A stretch of 64,000 nucleotides of DNA from Wolfiporia cocos (GCA_029448655.1 JACCLO010000007.1:992001-1056000); one strand, 5' to 3'. Counted from the stretch's first letter, positions 1-10,510 are shown. Translations and numbers: made by a program. The notes: generated by a model not told the origin, from the letters alone.

Positions 1-757
1 ACGTGGGTAAGGAGGCGGTGTCTCGTTCGTGCTCCCTCGCACCTCGCTCAAACTCCTCGCGGGTAATGCTCTGCACTGATGGAGATCGTCGAACAGGCGG
101 CGTGCTATTCGCTCTTCGCTGTCGTTCTGGGGGAGCCCTAGGGCTCGTCGGGCGTGCAGATGGTTCACGTCTCCTGTTGCCTCCCATACCAGGAATACGT
201 GGCGTCGGGTTTCTAACTCCTGTTCGGCGGGCTCTCTGAGTCTCGGTAGGCAGTGGAAATAATACTCTATCGCCCTCCATAAAATCAAACGGCCTTGCAA
301 CTCGGCGTCGTTCGTCGGCGGTGAAAAAGCGGGCGGGTCGTGGTACGTATTCGGGTCGATTGGGAGTAGCGTGCTCGCAATCCTCGAAGTCGTTGAGCGC
401 GTGTCGTAGTCGGGCCGTCGTGGTGGCGGCCAATCGGTCGATAAGTCTGTCGGTGAGTAGCTCGAGTCCCTCTCTCTGTGCTCTGATCTGCCCCTCCATT
501 CGAACGAGGTCCTCGGTGATGTTCTGGTACGAGCTGTAAACGTGGGTGAGGTCCTGCGCGATGTCGAAGAGGGCCGACCAGCCATCGGCTCGGCCAGCAA
601 AAGGTCCCTCGGCCCTGTACCAGAGGAGGGCGTGTCTAATCTGTAGATGCTGGGGGGAGTACCTTCTTGGTGGCGTACCTCGCGGTCGGCCTTCTCGACG
701 ATCTGTATCGCCGGGGGTCGCGGTACGGCGGGGAAGCTGGTGGCGAGTCGTCGACAT
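1..757 (-). CDS. Possible third ORF of element A overlapping the pol tail (partial)
   Basis: An ATG at 755-757 opens a frame with no stop for 252 codons to the window edge. It is out of phase with pol, which also stays open here. The first 110 codons look protein-like: a basic Pro/Arg head, then helical stretches such as WSALFDIAQDLTHVYSSYQ and a heptad-like segment. In the second half the pol frame reads more like protein, so a frameshift joining the two is an alternative. I recognise no family. Confidence 0.45.
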   Translation of the reverse strand, partial: MSTTRHQLPRRTATPGDTDRREGRPRGTPPRRYSPQHLQIRHALLWYRAEGPFAGRADGWSALFDIAQDLTHVYSSYQNITEDLVRMEGQIRAQREGLELLTDRLIDRLAATTTARLRHALNDFEDCEHATPNRPEYVPRPARFFTADERRRVARPFDFMEGDRVLFPLPTETQRARRTGVRNPTPRIPGMGGNRRREPSARPTSPRAPPERQRRANSTPPVRRSPSVQSITREEFERGAREHERDTASLPT

Positions 758-3700
758 ACTATTACTGTCCTACTTTCGAGTGTCGGGGTTGTCCTGACTC
801 TCGTCCTGTGGTAGTCTTTTATCAGTTCCTTGGAGTGCTCCAGGTTCGCCTCGTCTTCCCATGAGTTGTCGGCCGTGGCATAGCCTTTCCATTTGACGAA
901 GTATTGATGCTTCTTTCCCTTCCATCTGTCAGCCAAGATGGCTTCGACCTCGTATTCTTCCTGTCCCTTGATGATATCAGGTGGCGGCCGTAAGTAATTG
1001 GGTCCGTGCACCCTTGTTTCTTTGAATGGTTTTAGCAGGGCGGCGTGGAATACCGGATGAACTTGAACTTTCCAGCTCATTGGTAACTGCAGCCGGTATG
1101 TCGTGGGTCCCATCTTTTCTGTGATAGTGAAGGGTCCTTCTCTTTTTGGTGCTAGCTTGCTAGATTCGTAGGGGATTGTTAGGTTCTTTGCGTCGAGCCA
1201 GACCTTGTCCCCTTTCTCAAGCTTCGGCAATTCTCTGAGGAACCTCCCTGCCATTCTTTTCTGGGCTAATTCATGCGCGATGAATGCCATTTTTCGCGCC
1301 TCTTTGATCTTCTTGATCCTGTCGACAGCTGCCGGGACGTTCCCTACTCGGTCATAATCTGGGAATCCTCTCGGGACATATCCTAGGATTATTTCGAGTG
1401 GCGCTGGTCGGTTTTCGGTTCGTCTGGTGTTGTGCGCAAACTCGACGTCCGGCAGTCGTTGTACCCATTGGAATGGGTCGTTCATGCAATAGATGCGAAG
1501 GTATACTTCGATCTGTTGATTCATCCTTTCTGTCTGTCCGTCGGTCTGTGGATGGTACGCCGTACTCATCGCTGATTCTGTTCCCTGCAGCTTGCATAAT
1601 TCCTTGAAGAGCTTTGATGCAAACTGCGGCCCTCTGTCAGAAATGATCTTTCGGGGAATGCCATATAGCGAGTAGATTTTTCGGTGAAATATCTCTGCCG
1701 CCCCTTCGCTAGTGATCGTTTTGTCGCACGGGGTGAGAGATATGGCCTTGGATAGGCCATGGTCGACAATCACCATCATGGAGTCGTACCTTCCGACTCT
1801 TGGCAAGTCGGTGACAAAATCGACCGAGCACTGTGAGAAGGGGAGGGCGTCTTCCCGTGTCGGTATTGGTTGCAAAGGGGGTTTCAGCGGATTCCTATCA
1901 GGTTTCATCTGCTGACAGATTGCGCAGCCCCGGACGTATTCCGCTATCATTGTTCTCATGTCAGGCCACCAAAAGTGGGTCGTAACCTGTACTGTTGTTC
2001 CCCATATCCCAGGGTGTCCGGCCGGGATCGTGTCATGGTATTTTGAGATGACGTCCCTTCGAAGGCTCTCGTCCCTTGGCACGTACATTCTGCCTTTATA
2101 GAGCAGTATCCCATCCGTTTGTTGCCATTCATCTGCGGTGGTTCTCGCGGGGAATTCGCCCGTGCCCCCTAGAGCACGGATCGCCTGTTCCGCAGATTCA
2201 TCTCGATCGTTGGCGTTCTTGATTCGATCGACGATCGGGATCTGGATTGCGTGGACAACTAGTTCGTCTGGAATCATGGTGATTCCCTCGTTGTCTTCGT
2301 TGCTTTCGTCCAGGTGGTACAACCTGGAAAGCGTGTCGGCCATGACTAGTTTCCTTCCGGGGACGTGCTGTAATTTCAGGTCGAATTGCGAAAGGAATAG
2401 ATGCCATCTCGCTTGTCGCCGATTTAGGCGCTGTGCGCTTCTCCAGTACGTCAGGTTCTGATGATCACTTCGGATCAAGATCCGATGCGGTGCTCCTTCC
2501 AATAGGTGCCGCCATTCTTCTAATGCTCGGACTATTCCGAGTAGTTCGCGATCGTAGATTTCGTAGTTCCGTTCTGTTGGTGTCAGGGATTGTGAGAGAT
2601 ATCCCACCGGCCGTTCGCTCCCTGTTTCATCTATCTGCTTTAGTACTGCTCCTGTGGCGAACTGAGATGCATCCGTTTCAAGGATGAACGGTTTCTCCTT
2701 GTCCGGTGTTCCTAGTGCGGGCGCCGTCGTGAATGCTTTCTTCATGAATTCGAATGCTGCCTGTTCTTTCTCCGTCCATTGGAACCCTGTCCCCGTGACC
2801 GTTTTTGTGAGGTCTACCAAGGGTCGGGCGTGCGTAGAGTAGTGATCGATGAATTTCCGATAGAAGTTCGCAAATCCTAAGAAGGATCTGACTTCTTTGA
2901 GGTTTCGGGGAGTCGGCCACTCCTTAATCCCATTGAGTTTCGCTGGGTCCATCTGGATATTTCCTGGGGTGATGACTAGCCCCAGGAATTCGACTCTGTC
3001 GACACCGAAAGCGCATTTCTCGGGTTTCACAAAGAGATGGTTATCCATCAATCTCTGAAGGATCCGCCGCTCCCGTTTCTTGTGTATTTTCTCGTTTTCT
3101 GAGAAGATGAGGATGTCGTCCATATAAACGAGCACCCATCCTTCGAGGATTTCTTCTTTCAGGATTTCGTTCATCATTGCCTGAAAGGTCCCGGGTGCAT
3201 TGCATAACCCGAAAAACATAACCGTGGGCTTGTACAACCCTCGGTTTGTTTTGAAGGCCGCTTTCCATTCATCTCCTTTTTTGATTCGCACGTTGTTGTA
3301 TCCCGCTCTAAGGTCCATTTTTGTGAAGATCTTTGCTCCTTTTAGCTTTTCCAGGAGTTCTGAGATTAGTGGTAAGGGATAGACGTTCTTTATCGTCCCT
3401 TCGTTCAGATATTGATAGTCTTGACAGGGTCGTAGGCCGCTGTCCTTCTTTGGGACGAAAAAGAATGGTGACGCCATCGGGGATTTTGAAGGGACTATGA
3501 ATCCCTTGGCCAAGTTTTCTTTTAGGAATTCGTCCAGCGCCTGTTGCTCTTTAGGTGAGAGTGCATAGACTTTGCAGTCTTTCGGCACGAAGTCGGGTTT
3601 TAATTCAATTGCATGGTCCCATGGCCTCGATGGGGGGAATGCTGCTGCGGACTCCTTACTGAACACCTTGGCGAAGTCCAGTAGGTGTTTCGGGACCATC

Positions 3701-4865
3701 TCCTCAATCGTTCGTTCTGGTTCTGGGGTTTTTTGTGCGAATTCCTGGGATTTCGTCAGCGCTTTCCTGACAGCATTGATGATTTGTATCTTTGTTCGGA
3801 ACTTCTTTCGCGTCTCCCCTTTCTTTCCTATGATCCTAGGGTTATCTTTTGCGAAGCGTCGGATCGCTTCGTACTCTTCGGGAGTATAGAGCCGCTGCGC
3901 TGTTTCTTCTGTCTGATCCGTGGATCCGAATCCTTTCTCCCCTCGTTCTGTTTCATCTAGGTCCTCGACCTCTAAGATGTCGGGGGTGAGGTGCCGTTCG
4001 AAAATTATCTGGGCTATTCGCATGCCCGGGATAATTCTATGCGCCTTGTCTGAGTAGTTGAAGATGATGGCTCCGACGTCCCCTCGGTAGTCTGAGTCTA
4101 TGATTCCGGCTTGTACTACTAATCCGTGTCTGAGGGTGTTGCCTGATCGTCCGGCCAACTTTCCATACGATCCCTTCGGGATCTTCATTTTTACTCCTGT
4201 GGAGACGAGTTTCCATCCTCCGGCGGGAATCTCGGTTTCTTCTGCGGCGTAAAGGTCGTACCCCGCAGCTTCTTGGGTCCCCCTTGTTGGAATTTTCCCT
4301 TCTGGGGCAACTACCATCTCCACCGTATCCATTCGGATTGTGGCTTCCTGTTTCTTTTCTTCTGCCCCCAGTATCGATCGTACATCGACTGTTTGGTCCT
4401 TCCAGTCGATCGTGGGGTTTTCATCTTTCAGCCATCCATACCCTAGAATCATATTTTCTGTTCCGATTGATCCTACGAGGAATCGGACTTTTCGCGTTTT
4501 CTGGGTCTTTGGATATCGTAGTAGTATGGTAGCTTCTCGGTCTATTCGCCCATCTTTGTTTTCTGTTCCGTCAACATTTTTGACGATGATCGGGTTCTTC
4601 AAGGGTTGTGTGGGCACTCTGTATTTTTCTACCACTCTGCTGTGGATCAGGTTCGACATTGCTCCTGAGTCGATTAGTGCATTGCACTTCACGGGTTTTG
4701 CCAGCGTCATGATTACCGGGATGAAGAGGGATCGATTTCTCTCGAACGAGGTAATTACATGCGCTGCTTTCTCGGAGGGTAAGACTGTGGGCTTCCCTCC
4801 TAGGCAAAATCCTGTTCTTCTACGAGCCGTGCTAGGAGCTCGGGGTCTTTGGCTTTCAGGGCCCT
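1..4865 (-). CDS. Pol polyprotein of element A: protease, dUTPase, RT, RNase H, integrase, chromodomain (open to window edge)
   Basis: The frame opens just after a stop at 4863-4865 and has no stop down to base 1. The aspartic protease carries ALIDSGA (Asp codon at 4669-4671). A trimeric dUTPase follows at about 4270-3915 with all five motifs (AAGYDLYAAE, LAGRSG, GIIDSDYRGD, RIAQ, GEKGFGSTD). RT lies at about 3590-3040 with YMDD, RNase H at 2720-2340, and integrase at about 2090-1300 with an HHCC zinc site and DDE residues. A chromodomain at about 990-790 (EYEVEAILADR, YFVKWKGY) would direct integration to marked chromatin. dUTPase between protease and RT is unusual. Expression probably needs a minus-one shift or reinitiation from gag. 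Confidence 0.92.
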
Positions 4866-6647
4866 AATCGCTGTGACCGCCCTGTTCGCGGTGATGTATT
4901 CAGTCTCTTCTTCAGAGACTTCTTCGATGCGAGCTTCTTGCTCGGTTTCTTCTTCTTTGGTTTTTCGAGTAGTCCGTCTAGGGCGGGCTGGCTTCCTCGG
5001 CCTCTTTGGACAGTCTCGCGACATATGTCCTGGTTGATGACAGGTGAAGCATTTTCCCTTCTTGATGTGATCGTCCCTTTCCTGGGTGGTCATTCGATCT
5101 ACATCCATCGCATTCGGATCTTTCGGGGCGGTTGTCTGTGGGGCACTAGTGCGTCCGCTATTCTGGTTCGAGGCTTGCCAAGCCTTTTTCTTGACAAACG
5201 GTTTATCCCGTTTCAAGAATATCTTGTACGTATTTTCATAGTACGAGGCAGCGGACTGCCATTCGTCAATGGTCGCTGGTAGCGGCCGAACGCCGATGAT
5301 ATATCGGGTCGTGTGTTCGGGCAACCCTTTCTCGAAGAGGGTTATGAGCAGCGCGTTTCCGTCCGCGCTGTATCGGTCGTACTGGGCCTTTCCGGCCAAG
5401 TTGTTGAACTCGGTGATATAATCATCGATGTCCTTCCTGTCCTGGGTTACGTCCAGGATTTTCTTCCGTGCCTTTTGTACCTCCTCAATGGCTCCGAAGG
5501 CTTTCTGGAAGTCTGCATCAAACTGTGCAAGACTAGGCGGGAAGAATCGTTTCGTCTGGGGGTCCGTATAGACCCGGTGATAATTTTGTTTCCATTGGCC
5601 CGTTTTCCCCTTGTTCGAAATATAAGAGAGGATAAAAATCACTCTCTGAACGTCGTTCTGGAATGACGTTTCGTACATCGTAAACCAGGAATTGCACTGG
5701 TTTATGAAGTTCTGCATGTCAGATCGTTCCCCATCGAATACGTCTGGGGGATTGATCTTTATCATCGGGGGTCGGTAATACGGGTTCGGCGCCGGAGGTT
5801 GAGGCTGCGGCGCATTTGGTGGTGGGGGCCCGCCTGGGGGTCCTCCTCCTCCCGGGTATCCTCCACCCGGGTTTCCTGGGTTTCCTCCGGGGTTCCCTGG
5901 GTTTCCTCCAGGGTTTCCTCCTCCGGGGTTCGCGGGGGTTCCTCCTCCGAGTCCTCCAGGAGGGGGGGTATTCCCTCCTCCGAGTCCGAAGTTTCCTCCC
6001 AGTCCTCCTCCGCTTGTACCTGCGGAGGTTCGTCCAAATAGGCCTGAAGGCCATGTTCCTGGGTTTGTCGTTCCCATTCCTCCGCTTGGGCTAGTCCAAG
6101 ACGGATTTCCTCCGCTACCCATTCCGGGTGCGTTCTGTGGGGGGTTTCCAAAGAGGTCTGTTCCTCCAGCCATAGGCCCAATCCCACTCTGCGCAAAAGC
6201 AGATATAAATCCTGGAGGGTCCTGTCCTCCAGTCTGGCTGTTATCTGTTCCTGTAAAGTTTCCAGGATTTCTCCCATCATCTCCGATGCGCTCAATTCCT
6301 GCCATTCCTGTGGCGCCCGAAGGCTGATTCGTATTTCCATCGGCATCGGAGGTTCTGTTGATGGTTTCGGTTTCGTTTTCGGTCAACGTCGTGGTTGACA
6401 TCGGAGGGATTTCTCCGAATCGTTTGAACGCTTCACGCGTTATTTCCCAAGCGGTCGTTCTTGCGGAGGGGTATACTTCTACCCACTTCGATGCCCTGTC
6501 TTCTCTTGGGATGACAACAATTCCTCCACGGTTACGGAAGGCTCCAATGGTGTCAGTCCACTCGTATCGGTTGAGTCTGTAGACTCCCTGAATGTCCTCG
6601 GGCAAGAGTTCAATCAGTCGTGCTGGGAATTCTGGTCCAAATATCAT
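4800..6647 (-). CDS. Gag polyprotein of element A
   Basis: The 615-codon frame starts at an ATG 35 bases inside the primer-binding site and forms the particle core that packages element RNA. Residues about 150-290 are a Gly/Pro/Asn-rich low-complexity linker with repeated GGNPG-type units. Residues about 300-480 are Trp/Phe/Tyr-rich and helical, as in the retrotransposon Gag capsid family. Near residue 530 there is one CCHC zinc knuckle (CFTCHQPGHMSRDC, spacing 2-4-4), followed by an Arg/Lys tail and then a Glu-rich tail. Pol lies in the minus-one frame relative to gag and overlaps its last 60 bases. The low-complexity linker makes several antisense frames look open; these are shadows. Confidence 0.93.
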   Translation of the reverse strand: MIFGPEFPARLIELLPEDIQGVYRLNRYEWTDTIGAFRNRGGIVVIPREDRASKWVEVYPSARTTAWEITREAFKRFGEIPPMSTTTLTENETETINRTSDADGNTNQPSGATGMAGIERIGDDGRNPGNFTGTDNSQTGGQDPPGFISAFAQSGIGPMAGGTDLFGNPPQNAPGMGSGGNPSWTSPSGGMGTTNPGTWPSGLFGRTSAGTSGGGLGGNFGLGGGNTPPPGGLGGGTPANPGGGNPGGNPGNPGGNPGNPGGGYPGGGGPPGGPPPPNAPQPQPPAPNPYYRPPMIKINPPDVFDGERSDMQNFINQCNSWFTMYETSFQNDVQRVIFILSYISNKGKTGQWKQNYHRVYTDPQTKRFFPPSLAQFDADFQKAFGAIEEVQKARKKILDVTQDRKDIDDYITEFNNLAGKAQYDRYSADGNALLITLFEKGLPEHTTRYIIGVRPLPATIDEWQSAASYYENTYKIFLKRDKPFVKKKAWQASNQNSGRTSAPQTTAPKDPNAMDVDRMTTQERDDHIKKGKCFTCHQPGHMSRDCPKRPRKPARPRRTTRKTKEEETEQEARIEEVSEEETEYITANRAVTAIRALKAKDPELLARLVEEQDFA

Positions 6648-6681
6648 GTGCCCTTACACCGTGGTAGGTGAGGGTGTGATA

Positions 6682-6692
6682 AGCTCGACCTT
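6682..6692 (-). promoter_or_regulatory. Self-primer binding site of element A
   Basis: Immediately inside the LTR end (6694), element-sense AAGGTCGAGCT is the exact reverse complement of AGCTCGACCTT at 7018-7028, the inferred 5' end of the element RNA. It lies 36 bases from the first T of the TATA box. This is the arrangement of Tf1-type self-primed elements. Confidence 0.75.
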
Positions 6693-6693
6693 C

Positions 6694-7103
6694 TGTTACG
6701 GGTCAAATACCCGTTCGTATATTCGAGTCGCGAATATAGATCGTTCGTCTGCACGTAGGCACGTCGCCGTATGCAAGGCAAATACTCGTTAGATGCCTTC
6801 AGGTCCTAAGTGAAGTTCTTAAGAGATCGGTTAATATCCAATACGCGTTAGAGGATATAATCTGTTCAGGTGCGAGTCGAATAGAATATAAGACTCGCCT
6901 AAGTCCGAGAAGTCAGTGTGCACTTCGAGGACTTAGTCGTTCGGTCGCTCGAATGAGAAATACTGAGCGTAGTTTCCTACGTTTGAGAACGAGTATAAGA
7001 CTTCTTGTTTATACAACAAGGTCGAGCTGAAGAGCCTCGACAGTAAGTACACGAATTTATATACTACGTTAGTTTTCAGGGGTCAAGCCTGTCCCAGATG
7101 TCA
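6694..7103 (-). repeat. 5' LTR of element A (outer edge uncertain)
   Basis: On the plus strand the inner edge reads TGTTACGGG and a short terminal hairpin (CGGGT/ACCCG). A TATA box (TATATAAA, minus strand) lies at 7056-7063. A palindrome GTCGAG/CTCGAC at about 7021-7041 sits between it and the inferred transcript start. The U3 edge is set at TGACATCTGG (minus, 7103) by eye; an edge at 7472 is also possible. Confidence 0.6.
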
Positions 7104-7472
7104 CCGCTACTATCTACGCTATAGTACCAAACGTTTGATAAGTATGGAGTGATATATCCGAGACGATAGATAGGAATGATGGCGGTTGAACGCCATCTAT
7201 CAGCTAATAAACGATGAACATGAAACGGTGGCAGGGTTGGATCTGCCAACGATGAAACGCGCCCTATAGACTAGTACAACTGGGAATGCGCCCAGTAGAG
7301 TCACGAGTAGCCAGGGGAGTTGGTTGCGCAACAAGTCCCTGTATCGTATTCGACTAGTGGTGAGTTCTGCGGATGCTCGAAAAATCAGAATAACCGTAAC
7401 ATCGATGAGATAGGTAACGTGGTGTATATCAACCCTAAGAGGATACCCAAGCCTCAGAGGGGAGTAGCGTCA
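7104..7472. other. Non-coding stretch between element A and the LTR cluster
   Basis: There is no supported gene. It may be the rest of the element A U3. It holds two inverted repeats (GATGGCG/CGCCATC near 7180-7200 and TGGCAG/CTGCCA near 7227-7246). Confidence 0.4.
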
Positions 7473-7969
7473 TGTCACAGATTTCAGTCATATATCCATT
7501 ATATCATATATCATGATCTCATATATCATATTTATGTGGAATGTGCCCTCCCTGGTTCGAACGTAGACTTCTTGTTACATTGTCAGGTGATCTGTGACAT
7601 ATAGTGTAGTGGTTATCCCTAGCCCCTCCCCTATGGTCAGCACTAGCTAGCTTAACATACATACATGTGATGGGCTATTAACATATGCACAGACCATGCC
7701 TTTAGGGCTGGTCGCGATCTCAGTAGTGTACATTCCCCCATGTATATATAGTTGGCACAGTCTGAGGCTTACACCTCAGACTTAGCAATCTCGACTTGGG
7801 CTTAAGACCCCTTGCTCATTCTCTTCTGCATGCTTGTCTGTGACTGTGACTCCCCCCCTCCTTGACTATCTAGTCTGGGTACTTAGTCCACACCTCGACA
7901 AGGTGACATCAATAGGGATTAGGACAATGGTTGCAAGTGTGCTGATACACAATAAGTGAACTTGTGTCA
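7473..7969 (+). repeat. LTR, family B2, plus orientation
   Basis: It begins TGTCACAGATTTCAG and ends CTTGTGTCA. It carries TGTATATATAG near 7741, a perfect palindrome at 7759-7782 and a downstream AATCTCGAC block. No clean target-site duplication is visible. It abuts an inverted relative, so one boundary may be off by tens of bases. Confidence 0.6.
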
Positions 7970-8254
7970 TGTCAATCCACAGTCAAGCACGCATTAAGAT
8001 AGGAGTAAGGGGCCAAGGCCCAAGTTGAGATTGCCAAGTCTGAGGTGTAAGCCTCAGATGGTGCCAGTATATATACATAGAGGCTGTACGCTACTGAGAT
8101 GAAGACCAGCCCTAAAGGTATGGGTGGTCGTACATACATCTGAGATAAGCACGTCACATGTATGTGTCACAGATTTCAGGGGCTTGGGAACCCCCGTGGC
8201 TTAGCATACCATAAGGCATAACCATGCATAAAGGTCGAAAAGCCAAATACCTTA

Positions 8255-9365
8255 TGTCACAGATATCACAATGCACTTAGCGTGATATACCAGAGCCCTA
8301 AGCTCGCTCCATACGCTGTGGACGTCCTGTAAGGGAAGGCCAAGGAGTACCGTCGTAACGTCGATGCCGTCGTTAGGCGCTAACCAGCAGACTAGCAGAG
8401 AGGAGACGAGGAGAGGGGAGTCTGGCACACAGAGGCTGAGTGTCAAAGGGGCCTTGGTGCCCAGCGATGAGATTATTAGTTCTGAGGTGTAAGCCTCAGA
8501 ACGCTAAGACTATATACATGGGGACTGGGCGTATCAATGTACTACGACCTGCCCTAAACGATAAGGCCCGTGCTGCCAGTAATGGCGTAGCTAAGGAGCG
8601 TCGTCATGTAACTATGTCAGGTGATGTCAGTAGCTAGCGCTGACCAGGTGCTACTACAGATGGTCATCTAATCTAATCTAACTACGAAGGCGCTGGCTGG
8701 CGCGTAGCGCTGGTACAGTCGCATGGAGGGTTGGGATGCTCGCGCAGAGCCCGGAGAACCTACAATAAATCTGTAAAAATAAGGAGTGAGTCCCAGACCT
8801 TACGATCTGTGACAACAGACTTACACGTCTGTGCGGACCCTGTCTACAGGGGAGACCCTAAACGCCTAACAAGGCGGTGCGCGACCGCGATAGCGGTGAC
8901 CACGTCGGCTGTACCCAGTAAGGGACTCCTAATGGCGACGTGTCGAGGCTGCACACAGACGAGCTAGTAATAGAGGGGCCCCGGGCCAGAGATCACACAG
9001 GGGAGTTGGTAAGAAAGGGACCTAAGTCCATTGACGAGAATCTTAGAGATGGGGTATCAACCCACATCTCGACGTATTATATACATGCGCATGGTAACTA
9101 CCGAGCATGCCCTAAAGAAGAGGCCTGTGCGCCAACTATCTAAGAGGTCATGTGCAAGGTCATGTGACATGTAAGTAATGTGACCATAAGTGATGCACCT
9201 GACGTGCGCGCTACCCTACAGCGCTAATCTACTGGGTCAGCTGATCTAGACGGAATGGAACGAACGTGGAGGTGGCTGAGGCTCAGAGAGGCGAGCGCGC
9301 ACGCGGCGGCGCCCATAAGACCTATAGCGAGAGTTGTTACAATATCCCCCGGATATTCTGTGACA
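8255..9365 (-). repeat. Solo LTR, family B, minus orientation, interrupted
   Basis: It is flanked by CCTTA (8250-8254 and 9366-9370). After removing the inner insert, the start reads TGTCACAGACTTACACGTCT, a terminal hairpin like other family B copies. Palindrome at 9056-9079, TTATATACATG and CCCTAAAG follow. Net length about 555 bp. Confidence 0.85.
8264..8814 (-). repeat. Solo LTR nested in the family B LTR
   Basis: The 551-bp insert is flanked by ACAGA (8259-8263 and 8815-8819). Removing it restores the terminal hairpin of the host LTR. It starts TATCACA instead of TGTCACA and ends ATCTGTGACA. Palindrome at 8480-8501, TATATACATG at 8511, CCCTAAAC at 8552. Confidence 0.8.
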
Positions 9366-9712
9366 CCTTACGGTACCTTGGGTAAGCACCTAGCATGAGA
9401 ATATGAACTACACATATAGTGTGTCCTGCCTATAACAGCTGAGCTGTTATAGTCGCTCTTTGGTGTTGGACGCCTGTCCCCATGGAGCTGCCGGTTTGGG
9501 ACTGCCGGTGGTACCGTGACAGTATGTATGACATAATACTAGCTAGTGCTGACCATGAGGGGGGGCTAGGGATAACCGCTACACTACAGAGCACAGGTCA
9601 CCTGATGATAAATGACGAGTATCTACGTTCGAACTGGGGAGGGCGTATTCCACGTATTATTGATATATGACATAAATGATATACTAATATGTGTATGTGC
9701 AAATTTGTGACA

Positions 9713-10510
9713 TGACTAGAAGCTAAAGACTGAGGTGTAAGCCTCAGTCCTACTGGTTTATATACATGTGTGCGCATTGTCACGGATATCCCCGTGGGGG
9801 GTACGTCTCTTCCCTCTCTATGTATGTATGGGTGCCGCTGCACATGCGCGCGCCCCTCTCGTTATAGTTTCCTCCTCGTTGCGCCCTAGTTATCTCCACA
9901 GATCACATGACCCAGTAGGCGAGCGCTCGTCAGGTAGCGCGCGTGCCAGGTACTCACATGACAGGTCACAGTTAGGTACATGGTAGCGTAACATCACGGT
10001 CACTCATAGATACGGCGCACGGGCCCGTTCTTGAGGGTAGCTAGTTCCGCTCTCACACCATGTATATAATCTACGACAAGATGGGGCTTACTCCCCATCT
10101 TTGAGATTCTCGTCTATGAGCTTAGGCTCCTCTCTTTCATGTGGCGTGATGCGTCTTCTGCCCCGGGGGCCCTTATTGTCTCGCTTGTCTGTGTGCTAGT
10201 CAGCAACGTCGGCGTATGCCAGGGAATGGACGTGCATTACCCATGCGCCTCTACGCTCACCTCTAGTCGACGCGTACACCGTCTTATCAGCCGTGTAGGG
10301 ACACCCCTGCTGCGCAGGTCCTCACAACCTTGTAAGTTTGTGACACGCATCAGATACCTAAGCTACTGCCCTAAAGAGGTCTATGCACTGTAAGGTGCCA
10401 GACATTGCTGTAACTAAGGTTCACGGTCACATCACTGTAACTGCCATGACCATTATGTAACATGAGCATGATTACCTACACCTGTTATCTCATCTAACAA
10501 CGGTATCTAA
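9713..10510 (-). repeat. LTR fragment, family B3, interrupted
   Basis: The palindrome GACTGAGG/CCTCAGTC at 9728-9749, TTTATATACATG, and after the insert CCCTAAAG near 10369 align in reverse with the plus-strand B3 LTR at 17530-17968. Outer edges are not defined. Confidence 0.6.
9778..10345 (+). repeat. Solo LTR, family B, plus orientation
   Basis: This 568-bp copy runs TGTCACGGATATCC to AAGTTTGTGACA with TSD CGCAT on both sides. TATA box TATATAAT near 10064, palindrome AGATGGGG/CCCCATCT at 10079-10100, then AGATTCTCGTC. It closely resembles the copy at 29593-30162. Confidence 0.92.

Larger units (their letters stand above)
1..7103 (-). mobile_element. Ty3/gypsy chromovirus element A, 5' LTR to pol (3' end outside window)
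   Basis: A minus-strand LTR retrotransposon enters the window at its left edge. Reading from right to left it shows a 5' LTR with TATA box, a self-complementary primer-binding site, gag, a pol frame and an additional 3' reading frame. Gag and pol show no internal stop, so the copy may be young. The 3' LTR and target-site duplication lie outside the window, so completeness cannot be proven. The outer LTR edge (7103) is a guess; it could extend to 7472. Confidence 0.9.
8165..9521. mobile_element. Short LTR-like insert with 5-bp TSD, itself interrupted
   Basis: It begins TGTCACAGATTTCAGGGG, ends GGTACCGTGACA, and is flanked by GTATG on both sides (8160-8164 and 9522-9526). Subtracting the nested LTR at 8255-9365 leaves about 241 bp. 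No coding content. Confidence 0.7.
7970..9712 (-). repeat. LTR, family B2, minus orientation, interrupted by nested inserts
   Basis: The sequence mirrors 7473-7969: palindrome at 8039-8058, TATATATACAT after it, CCCTAAAG box, and an end in AAATTTGTGACA at 9712. It is interrupted by the element at 8165-9521. The left boundary is uncertain (7943-7970). Confidence 0.55.

Noticed and set aside
5719..6346. Long antisense and alternate frames over the Gly/Pro-rich part of gag
   Set aside because: They arise from low-complexity GGN and CCN repeats in the gag linker; no domain or conserved start.
7227..7246. TGGCAG...CTGCCA as a tRNA-type primer-binding site for element A
   Set aside because: It lies upstream of the TATA box in element sense. 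A perfect self-primer pair is found in the right place at 6682-6692.
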